Of a DNA stretch of 64,000 nucleotides, positions 25,336 to 35,360 are shown in pieces. The notes beneath the pieces were generated by a model, which worked only from the letters and a program-made list of their open reading frames with translations, ran no database searches and was not told the origin of the DNA. The translations under genes and the position numbers were made by a program. Source of the DNA: Pomacea canaliculata (lineage: Eukaryota > Mollusca > Gastropoda > Architaenioglossa > Ampullariidae); contig NC_037592.1 of the NCBI RefSeq assembly GCF_003073045.1, forward strand, positions 17,937,844 through 18,001,843. Direction: 5' to 3'. Position 1 is the first letter of the stretch. Each line of letters opens with the position of its first letter.

Positions 25336-26214
25336 ATACTGAGGAGGTCACAGGCAACACCATGATGTTTTGTCGTAGGACAAGAGAGGCGTTGAAGTCA
25401 TGACGAACATGTGGAACTGTTTACACGCAACGAGCAGAGACAGGATGAAATATGAAGACAATCTCGGCTTGACCCATAGATTGTTTTGTTTTACAGAATA
25501 TGAGAGAGTAATGTGTAATTAAAACATGTTATGGCTAATGAGCTGGTCCACGTTTAGATGGCACTATTGTGATGATTCTACAACTGTAATTCAACGATGA
25601 TGGCGAAGGAATAATTTAAAAAATAGCACCAGAAGAAGTTAAACTGAAAAAAAAAAAAAATAATAATTGAAATACTGCAGGACTGGCCTAAATTTTGTGA
25701 ATGAAAGTTGAGTTCTTCATCGTCTTCTTCCTGAATGAGAGTACAGTGATGAATGAAGATATAGTAATATCTGACAGGCTTAGAATAAATAATACACTGA
25801 TAATTCAAGGAAAGCAGAATTTATTTAGCAGTTAAATATTTTTACAATTTTCTTTTACAGTTTAATGTAACAGTTTTACAGTTTAAAGACCAAGCCGATT
25901 GGTGCGAGTTATGAACAGATTATAGTAAGTAGAGATAATGTTAATATATACTGTAAATATAAGTGTCTGAAAAACAGCGGTTAATTTGTTATCTAATTTC
26001 AAAGTTGGCGATTTGAACTGATAGTCAGTAAATCCTGAAAAATCTCGCTCCCGTGCGCGAAAAGCGTGTGACGTCACATCCGCTGGCGTCCACACTGTCT
26101 TCGTAAGCATGTAATGGGCAGTTCGTTAATCGCACAGCTTTACAGTTTAATGCTAAAATTTACAGTTTATTGTTAAATGTTGATCCACGTGTATTTAGTC
26201 AACTTTATGATTAA

Positions 26215-27090
26215 AATCTATAGAAATTAAAAATCTAACAATTCAAACTCTACAGCGAGTGAAAACTAACATATTTTAATCTACATCAACCTAAAACTAA
26301 CATATACAAATCTACTTAAATCTAAAACGAACATATACAAATCTAGTCAACCTAAAACTAACATATAAATCTACATCAACCTAAAACTAACATATACAAA
26401 TCCTCAACAATCTAAAACTAACAGATATAAATCTACATCAACTTAACTAACATATACAAATTTATATTAACCGAAAACTAACAGATACAAATCTACGTCA
26501 ACACAAAAATAACGTGTACAAATCTACATCAACTTAACTAACGTATGCAAATCTACATTAACCTAAAGCTAATATGTACAAATCTACGTCAACCTTAAAC
26601 TAACAATGTAAAAATCTATATCAATCTAAAAGTAGCAGATATAAATTTAAATCAACTTAACTAACGTATGCAAATCTATATTAACCTAAAACAAATATGT
26701 ACAAATCTACGTCAACCTAAAACTAACATAAACAAATCTACATCAACTAAAAAATAACATATAGAATTTAAATCAACTTAAAACTAACAAATACAAATCT
26801 ATATCAACCGAAAACTAACAAACACAAATCTACATCAACCTAAAAATAGCTTATAAAAATCTATGTCAACCTAAAACTAACATATGCGACACTAAATCAA
26901 CTAAAAAATGACAGAATTTACATCAACTAAAAGCTCAAATATACAGATCTACATCAACCAAACACTAATGTACAAATCTACATCAACCTAAAACTAACAT
27001 ATACAAATCTACATCAAACTAAAACTGACATATACAAATCTACATTAACCTAAAACTAGCTTATACAAATCTTCATTAACCTAAAAATAG
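26215..27090. repeat. Degenerate minisatellite, unit about 31 bp
   Basis: Roughly 28 imperfect copies of a unit built on CCTAAAACTAACATATACAA followed by ATCTACATCAA run head to tail. Copies differ by point changes and occasional truncation (for example, CTTAACTAACGTATGCAAAT forms a higher-order subtype at about 26430, 26530 and 26655). The array is very A-rich on this strand and contains no spacer-like unique sequence. Confidence 0.9.
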
Positions 27091-27236
27091 CATATATAAA
27101 TAGCATATATTTAAAATGTGTATTTCATGTTTTCCACTGCTTTCACATTTAATTACCCAATGACATCTCTCTAATACACATCTGCTCACACCGTGTGATG
27201 ACTGCGATAAACACACTGCCGTATGTAGTGCTTATA

Positions 27237-28046
27237 CAGTGGAACCTCGGTTAGCGAACGCCTCGGATAGCGAATATTTCGGTTAACGAACAAAAATTTC
27301 GTTAAAAGTTTGTCTCGGATAGCGAACAAAATTTCGGATAACGAACAGCCACGCGAACCACACGTGACCGACCAGCATGTCGTCATTCGCGCTCGAGACA
27401 CAGTTACGATCGGTCGAGCCTTATCTATGCGCATCCTTCTTATTTAGTGATTTTTGTGCTTTATTTTAATAAGATAATCCTCAATCATGATTCCAAAGAA
27501 GATTAAGAGCAATTAATAGTAGTGAGGTAATGACAAGGAAGCGGCCAACAAATGAATTGAAAAAGGAAATGATTTCAAAGTATGAAGGTGGCATGCGTCT
27601 GTCGGATGTGTGATGTCGTATTACCGAAGTGTTTTACAAAAAGTCAGAAGGAACAAACACTGGACAAGTTTTTTTCCTTTAACCTCAAAGCTACAGAAAA
27701 AGGTTACCCCCGATTTTATAATGTCACGTGTTCATGGAGGGGGAATCAAAGCAGTAATTCCACCCCATCCTCACCACACCTGCTTCCATCCACGCCGTCA
27801 AAACGGCAAGTTTTCTGATCTTTCAATGCTTTCTTTTATGTTTTTATGTTTAACTTCATTTATATTGCATTCTAACTGTTCTCATTAAAACAAATACCTA
27901 TATAGCCTGCAACTTTCAAATATTAGCGAGTCAACAAGGGCTGGGAACCAATTCAATCTATTTCCTTTATTTCTTATGGAAAAAATTGTTTCGGATAACG
28001 AACAGTTTTCCAGAACGGATTAAGTTCGTTAACCGAGGTTCCACTG
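27237..28046 (+). mobile_element. Tigger/pogo-like DNA transposon, internally deleted
   Basis: Inverted ends CAGTGGAACCTCGGTTAGCG (left) and, on the other strand, CAGTGGAACCTCGGTTAACG (right) are flanked by TA on both sides (27235-27236, 28047-28048). Subterminal 'GGATAACGAAC' motifs are repeated inside each end. Positions about 27530-27612 encode MTRKRPTNELKKEMISKYEG, the N-terminal CENP-B-type helix-turn-helix of pogo transposases. About 35 bp later a frame reads KSQKEQTLDKFF, the typical transposase C terminus. The whole DDE core is therefore missing, and the element was cross-mobilised if it moved in this form. Confidence 0.88.
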
Positions 28047-28375
28047 TATTTTATTGTATTGTAAATCTTGTCCCCGCGCTAGTGTTGTCTCAGACCTCAG
28101 CCTGTATCACGGACATCACTTATGTTAATACTGGACTGGATGCTGCCTCTCGCAGCTTTCGAGCGCTGTATAAGGAAAAGCCTCGTGCCATCATAAACAA
28201 TATCGTGAACATTGTTACACGATAATGAGCTATATAAGTATCTCACGAGTTACAAGCAACATTTATATTACCTTACTAACTATTAATGCTTTTCACCAAA
28301 TTCACCACGACAAGAAATTTGTCTTTTTGCTCCTGTTCACCTGAGCATTTTTGGTGGTGACTAGTTTATTTGGTA

Positions 28376-28660
28376 GCGCTGTTAGCGCTGTTAGCGCCTG
28401 TCACCATTGAAGAAGGTTGGCTGCCCTGAGTTCATTTCTCGTCTCGGGCATGCTGTTCTTTCTCTGCACGTGGCATCTGTTTACAGGGCTGGCTGCCCTC
28501 CGCCAAGGACGATCCCAAGCCCGGCTGAAAAAGGATGAGGGTTGGGCGTGGGGCCAGCACCCCCACCCCGTAAAACAAATCCTTGCTACCAAAACATCGA
28601 CAACAGTCAAGTAGTCGATGGCCTATGCCCCAGGAGGGGCGAAGGGCCTAAAAAAAAAAA
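28376..28660 (+). mobile_element. tRNA-derived SINE with 13-bp target duplication
   Basis: The element is flanked by AGTTTATTTGGTA on both sides (28363-28375 and 28661-28673) and ends in an A-run of 11-12. Its head (GTTAGCGCCTGTCACC ... GAGTTCATTTCTCGTCTCGG) is alignable with the minus-strand element at 39700-39856, which preserves recognisable A-box and B-box promoter motifs. The body contains TGCTGTTCTTTCTCTGCACG and TTTACAGGGCTGGCTGCCCT. The 5' A-box region here is replaced by a short GCGCTGTTA triplication. Confidence 0.8.
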
Positions 28661-28673
28661 AGTTTATTTGGTA

Positions 28674-30615
28674 ATGCTTCCACGTAATGGCCGTTAATTT
28701 GTCCTGCGATGGGGTAGAGGTGTGGTAGGGTGAGAGGATATGGGAGTATCAGACGGCCAGGTGTGTGAACAGGTGTTACAGCCAAGAGAGGTACACGTAC
28801 TCCCAGGCGAAATCTCATAGTGCTGACTAACGCGTTTTACTACCAACTTCTCTCATTAACCAATCAAAAAGGTCATACAATTACTTAATCAAAATCGTAA
28901 AAAGTAAAACTTGCATTGACAGGTTTGAAAAATGCAAAGATATAGTTATATACAGGTTTTTCAATGCAAAATCTAAGTAATAGCTAGATAAAGACGTGTT
29001 TTGCAAACATTTCTGACAGTCACTATCTACACAGTAAGACATACTTTAAGCTCTTTCCACATCTTATCTCTATGTCGGTTGAAGCACAATGTCAGAGAAG
29101 AGACTACAAGCCCCTTCCTCTTGCTGTTTACAAGCAGACGACCCCGGGTAGCCAGGCCTCGTCACACGCCGTAAATGCGAGGATGACTGGGCCACCCCCG
29201 GACACCGCTGCACACTGCACGTGAGATTCATCGGTGAATATGGCAGGACAGAAGACCAACTCAGGTCTGAATCACTGATGAAGGGACGATCACGTCGACT
29301 TTTCTCTTCTAACTTCGCACGCACGTGACTGGAGGGTGGTGCTAAAGCAGTTTTTCACACACTAAAAACCTTTCACACGAGGGCTCCATAACTTGTTCGT
29401 TTCTTATCTTACAGGTCGACCGTTTACATCTTCAGCAAATAACTCGCCAAACTCCCCTTCCTGCTAACAACAACACTAATGTTCTTACTTTTTTTCATGT
29501 CCATGAACATGTAACAATTCTAACTATATTGCATTTTTATTTATCACTATAAAACAAATTAACAGATATATCGCGGACACTGCATTTTTTCAATACTTTG
29601 AGCTAAGTTTTCAAATAATATTCAATGTTACTTCGATAATACGAGGTTAGGACCTGATTCGTGAACCGCGGCAATACACATGTCTCACTTGTTCGACGAT
29701 TTTGCATGAGCGCGCCTACCGACCTGTTCAGGTGAGAATTAGGTGAAGTCTGCACATGGATCGAGGTCAGCGGTACAAATATCTTCCGAGGTTTTGCTCG
29801 CGAAACAACGAGAAACGCGTTTTATTGTCGCTGCCTTGCAAAACAGGCCATCTTAAAACTGCGACATGGCAGAAACGAAAAAAAGAGAATAGTTCAAAGT
29901 GAAGCGACAGAGCGATACCCGTATTATTAGAAGAGATTGAGAGATAACCGTATTGTCAGACGTGAGCAGAGAGAAGCAAAGGCTTTTCTAGCTGCTTTCA
30001 TCATGCTAAGCGACTAGGAAAAAAACCAACAACTGATATGTGGATGAGTTTAACATAAAAGAATTTAATATTATAATTATTAAACATCGTTACATTATAT
30101 TAGCTCGACGACAGCGAAAACGACCAAATAAATCCACATTGTCTCACATTTCAAACGGGTCTGATGGATCCCTGAAGATCCTGTCTCTTCTCAACTGCTG
30201 ACGCAGGACAAAACGGTAAACAACACGATCATTGCCATTGTTAGGCAGGAAATTGCGTTTGCGCATGCGTAAGCAACTCCTCTCAGCTAAGCAAGACGTT
30301 AGACCAGGGGTACAACTGCCAAGTTTTCACAAAGAAATGCTTGCTCTAGGAGTAAAGACGCCATGACACGCGCTTTGTCGGCGTCTTAGGCCAAGAAACG
30401 TGTCTTAGCTTAAGTGCAGTCTTAGCTCAAGTTAAGACCGACTTTGCAATCTGTCTTAATCAGTACCTCACGATATCACAATCTTTCCCTGAGTAAATCA
30501 GAACCCGTTTGTCCAAATGCTCTGCAGTTTTCACAAATTTCCGGTCCAGTTGTTGTTTTCCTTCCATATCCACGATGCTCGCTAACAAGATATTTTCTGT
30601 ACATACACACTAAGC
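28674..30615. other. Gene-free region
   Basis: I see no coding exon, RNA gene or recognisable repeat in this stretch. It is moderately AT-rich. One minus-strand frame at 29324-29070 (84 codons) is not recognised and lacks supporting splice signals. Confidence 0.4.
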
Positions 30616-30900
30616 CAGTGGTTCTCAAAGTATTTCGGACCGCGGACCACTTTACTTAAGTAAAAAATATGGCGGACCACCAAGGCCTAAAAATCACTCT
30701 GTACTATAAATTTCAAAATTTAAATTGCCGCATTTGTTTCATTACAATTCAAAACTAAATGTCCTTTTGTGACAGTAGTATAGTAATAAATTGACATAAA
30801 ACTACCTCGTTCTTTGTAATTAAAATGTTAATGCGAGGAATGCATCAGTTTAAACATCACTTTGACGACTGTCAGCCGCGGACCACCTGACTTATACATG
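30616..30900. mobile_element. hAT-type MITE, copy 1, right end missing
   Basis: It starts CAGTGGTTCTCAAAGTATTT and the next 280 bp are closely similar to the MITE at 33723-34058, including GGCGGACCACCAAGGCCTAA. Similarity stops after GCGGACCACCTGACTTATAC, so roughly the last 45 bp including the right inverted repeat are lost and no target duplication can be assigned. Confidence 0.8.
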
Positions 30901-31192
30901 ACAAAGTGACAAATACATAAAACAGAAGACGGACCCAGTCACATACATGATTGAAAAACATTAAACACAGAATGCAAAACGACAGGAATTGTATAAAATA
31001 TTGAAAGAGCACGTGTGGACGCAGTGTATCTATCAGTGCTACATATGTCTGTGACTTTTCTTCTCAAACAGCAGCAATGACATTGACAATGAGGTTGACA
31101 TGTCACTCCTTTAGCATTTAGAAAGAACAGTTTCCTTCATGTGTTTCTTTTTCTACTTTTGTTTTTGTTACAACATTAACATGTAGCTAAAG

Positions 31193-34100
31193 CCGCGGTT
31201 CTCAACCTTTTACTTGTGACGCCTCCCCTGACGAACACCGGTACGTCCGCGCCCCCCCTTAGCCAGCTAGGTCGGTGGAGGAGGGGGGGGGGAGCCTTAG
31301 CTAACCTCGAACGCCGCGTCGAGGAAATTAATACAATTCAACAACGGAAGTACAAAGTTCGTATCTGCAAGAAGTATAACTGTTAATGAAATTTTACTAA
31401 AGCAAATTCTGCGGTGCTAATAAATATTATTTTATTTGACACTCACTTTGATTAATGAGAAGGTTGAGCCTGCTTGCTGTTGCCTAGAGAAGCGAACCTG
31501 TGTGCGATGTTCGTACCTACTGCTATTCGCAGCTCAGCCTCTGCGTCCACACGATTTCTGTATTGAGACTTCAGTGCTGCCAATGCTGAAAATCCTTGCT
31601 CACACATATACGAAGTTGAAAATGGCAGAAGAACTTTGCTTTCTCAGAAAGGAGAGGATATTCACCGTTGACGCTAATCCACAATTTTGGCACTGGTGCT
31701 GTTTGGAAGACCATTTTCAGGGATTGGTCACTCGAAAGGTCGATGAGCTGCTCTTCTTCTTGCGTGGACAACCCGCTTGTGCTAGGATCAGCCAGAAATG
31801 GATTACGAATCCAATCGTATTTAGTCACATCAATTTCAGCGAAATAATGCTGAAACCTTTCTTGCAGTCCGTTTAGATGTGCAATAATTACATTCTTCAC
31901 CTGATCAAGATTCAAGTTGTCAGCCTTGCACTTACACAAGCACGGAAACATATCAAAAATATTTTCTTGGCGTATCTTTTGCGTCCACAACGAAATTTTT
32001 CGGACCAAAGCATTCATCTTGTCAGTTGTTTGTAATATGGTGGTGTCTTTCCCTTGCATAGAAGTATTCACAACGTTCAGCTTCTCAAATATGTCCGATA
32101 AATATGCCATTAGCAGCAGCCATCGGTCGTTCTTAAGCAGGTCAGCCTTGTTGAAAGAGTTCTCCTTCAGAAACACCCACAATTCTTCCCGCAATTCAAA
32201 GACTCTCGCGAGAGCTTTTCCACGCGACAACCACCTTGATTCGCAGTAATAGAGCAAGGCATTATAGTCGGCTCCCATGTCTTGACATATCAGAGAAAAC
32301 AGGTGAGATCTGGCAGAACTGTTCTTCACAAAGCTCACCATTTTGATGACATCCGTTATCCGTTGTGTTCAACTCAACACTCAAATCTTTGGAAGCTAGA
32401 ACTTCACGGTGGATCATGCAGTGAGTCCAAACTACATCTGGAGCAACCTTTTTAATAAGAGATTGCAACCCTTGTTTCTTACCAGCCATTGCAGGGGCGC
32501 CATCTGTGCACAAGCCGACGCAGGAACTCCAGGAAATGCCTTGGTCCTTAAGGAAGTCATCGACAATCCCAAAAAAATCTTGGGCTGTTGCTCTGCGTTC
32601 AATTTTCTTGCAAAATAAAGTCTTCCAGAAGATTATTTGCCCACACGTAACGAATGTAAGCAATCAAATGTGAGTCACCTGCAGTGTCAGTAGCTTCATC
32701 TAACTGCAAAGCAATATTTTGGCTTTTTATAAGACTGATCAACTGATCAACTGATCAGACATGTCTTCAGATATCTCAGTTATTCTCCTGCGAACTGTGT
32801 CATTTGACAAAGGAATGGCTTGCAGTTGCGTAGCAGCATCTTCTCCTATCATGGTCCGTACAATGTCCATTGCTGCAGGCAGTATTAATGACTCTCCGAT
32901 CGTATGTGCTTTTTTGTTTTGAGCAATGCGATAGGAAACTTGATAAGAAGCCATCAAAGCTTTCTTAGGAATTGATGTATGTGAGAAAAATGTTTTTTTG
33001 TCTCTTTTGTATTCTTGCAATTTTCGTTCAAAAAATTCAAGAGGTTTGCAAGCTAATTCCACATGCCGAGTTTCCAAATGGCGCCGTAGTTTGTTTGGCT
33101 TCATACTCTCTGGAGCTAATATTTCGAATTTTCAAGTATTCATTGTCATACTTTCTTACTTCCGTAGCAGGCCTTTCTGGTTTTTCATCGGCTCCAGCAC
33201 CCAAAACTTGCACATCGCTCGTTTCTTCACTTTTTCTTTTCAAAAAACCACCGCAATCAGTTCCTTTTCGCATCACAAATTTATCCATGGCTATCTTCTT
33301 CAGAACAAACACGTGTACTTCGCCTCCAAAATTCGGATTAAAACTGCTGTCTTTATCCAGTCGGAGCGGAACGTTCCAGAAACTGTCTTTCCTCTGTTCC
33401 CACGGCCTGGTTACGTAACGAAGCCTCGACCTTTCCTTCAACCCCACCCCCCTCCACACCTGGGGTCAAAGGCCAGACTTCTTAGCCTTGTGTCCACATG
33501 TGGAGTGTGACTGTGTTTGAGAGCGTGTGTATATGTGTGTGCATGTATGTGTACGTACGCGGCGACGGACGTGTGTGAAGGTGCATGCATATGCATGTGC
33601 ATGTGTACGCGTGTGATGACCGCGTGTGCATATGCGAGTATGTACATGCGTGAGAGCTAAAGGTGCGCCTTAAGCCCCCACCCCGCACTATCTGGTCATG
33701 GCCTTCTGTCAGGGACCTAGAGCAGTGGTTCTCAAAGTATTTCGGACCGCGGACCACTTTACTAAAGTAAAAGCTATGGCGGACCACCAAGGCCTAAAAA
33801 TCACTCTGTACTATGAATTTTAAATTTAAATTGCCGCATTTGTATAATTACAATTCAAAACTAAATGTCCTTTTGTGACGGTAGTATAGTAATAAGTTGA
33901 CATAAAACTACCTCGTTCTTTATAATTAAAATGTTAATGCGAGGAATGCATCACTTTAAACATCATCTTGCTAACATATCACGCCTGTCAGCCGCAGACC
34001 ACCTGACCTATGCACACGGAACACTAGTGGTCCGTGGACCACACTTTGAGAATCACTGACCTAGAGTAATAGGACTGAGCACGTGCGAGGGCGAAAGGGT

Positions 34101-34523
34101 GTGAATGATGGACGTTTCCTGAATGCGTGCCTTTTAGATGTAAAAAAAAAAAAAAGAAAAAAGAAAAAGAGGTGTGACTGGAGAGGGAGAGGGGAGTCAG
34201 CGATGAGAGATTGGGGGAGAGGGCAAAAGGGAGAGGAGGGACACTGGAGGCTGAATTGTTGAGAGGGGGATTGTGTTTTGAGTTTTGGAAGTGAGAAGTC
34301 ACTTCATGCCGAGACAGTGTACTTGAATAGGGAGAAGAGATTTGGAGTTTGATTGCCCTCACCACTCGGTTACACAATGTAAACTAATTTCACTAATACC
34401 GGTATAAGAAACTTTTAAAAAATGACCACCTTCGCTCCCCCCCCCCCTTGTAGGCACGTCGCGCCCCCTCCCCAGCCAAGGGAAAGGGGGGGGGGGGCGC
34501 GCCCCACAGTTTGAGAACCGCTG
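31193..34523 (-). mobile_element. hAT DNA transposon (ZBED5/Charlie-like), decayed but with intact ends
   Basis: The element is bounded by a perfect 8-bp target duplication AGCTAAAG (31185-31192 and 34524-34531). The left end is CCGCGGTTCTCAACC. The right end, on the other strand, is CAGCGGTTCTCAAAC. The transposase is on the minus strand, from about 33290 down to 31571. A 'MDKF' start leads to a BED-finger-like RRHLETRH, then SYRIAQNKKAHTIGESLILP, the catalytic-region LCTDGAPAMAGKKQGLQSLI and the C-terminal WISVNGEYPLLSEKA. These blocks sit in at least three different frames, so several frameshifts have accumulated and the copy cannot make its own transposase. A separate MITE (33723-34058) has inserted inside it. 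Confidence 0.92.
33723..34058. mobile_element. hAT-type MITE, copy 2, complete and nested in the hAT element
   Basis: The left end is CAGTGGTTCTCAAAG. The right end, on the other strand, is CAGTGATTCTCAAAG. A perfect 8-bp duplication ACCTAGAG flanks it (33715-33722 and 34059-34066). It is 336 bp with no coding frame. It lies inside the 3.3-kb hAT element and so inserted later. Confidence 0.92.
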
Positions 34524-34531
34524 AGCTAAAG

Positions 34532-35331
34532 GTTTGGCGTAAGATACCAATAACTTCCACTGCTGTGTATTCTTTTGGTGGGAGGGGATTTTAAAAATTT
34601 TCATCACGCAATATTTCATACAGTCTGCAATCAACCAAAGTATCCATTGCAAAGAAAAATTATAATATAACAAAAACCTTTGTTAGATTGCTGCAAAGCT
34701 TTGAACCTAGTTTAAAAATGGCCTCCACTGTAATTCATCATTGAAAAATTCTCTTTTATTTTTGTACTTGAATGAAACAAATCTTGGTCTCAAAAAAAAA
34801 AAAAAAAAATAACCCCCAAAAAAACCCAACCAAACAAAAAAACCTCGACAACAAACAAAACAAAGCAATCAAACAAACAAACAAACGAAAAACAAAGTAA
34901 CCCAGCTAAAACCCGTAAATTTTAAAGAAAAGAAATATGAAAAATCTACATTTCATGTAAGTCTCATTCAGTTTAGTTTCTTTCATTATATATAATATAA
35001 ATGACAGTAACTTATAAATGATCTAACTCAAACGACAAACAAAAATAGTAGGTGGGAGAGAATTAGATGTCAATATATTACCGACAGAAATTACTTAATA
35101 TGCAGTATAAAGTCTCGAAAGCTTTTCCAAATGCAAGTAAAAGCATGGCGTCTCCCTTTCACAGTACATCGTGTACCGACAGCTCTATACTTCTCTCTGT
35201 CACAGGCTCTAGCAAACCATCATGGTTAGTCGGAACTGACTTTCTTATCAGAAACCTCATATTAACAATTTTACTTCACAGTGAAAATTCAATAACAACT
35301 GTCACAAATATTCATTTGTTGTCACAAATAT
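34532..35331. other. Region downstream of receptor A, with low-complexity A-rich tract
   Basis: This should include the 3' UTR of receptor A (minus). A TTTATT (AATAAA on the minus strand) at 34755-34760 is a candidate poly(A) signal. An A-rich and AAAC-rich tract lies at 34791-34895. No gene is seen. Confidence 0.45.
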
Positions 35332-35360
35332 TCATTTGTTGTCACAAATATTCATTTGTG
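35301..35360. repeat. Three tandem copies of a 20-bp unit spanning the receptor A stop codon
   Basis: GTCACAAATATTCATTTGTT occurs three times in a row (35301-35320, 35321-35340, 35341-35360), the last differing only in its final base. The TGA stop of receptor A (35334-35332) lies in the middle copy, so the last residues of the protein (MNICDNK) are encoded by repeat sequence. Confidence 0.95.

Noticed and set aside
26215-27090. CRISPR-like array
   Set aside because: There are no unique spacers, the units are contiguous and degenerate, and the genome is eukaryotic. It is a minisatellite.
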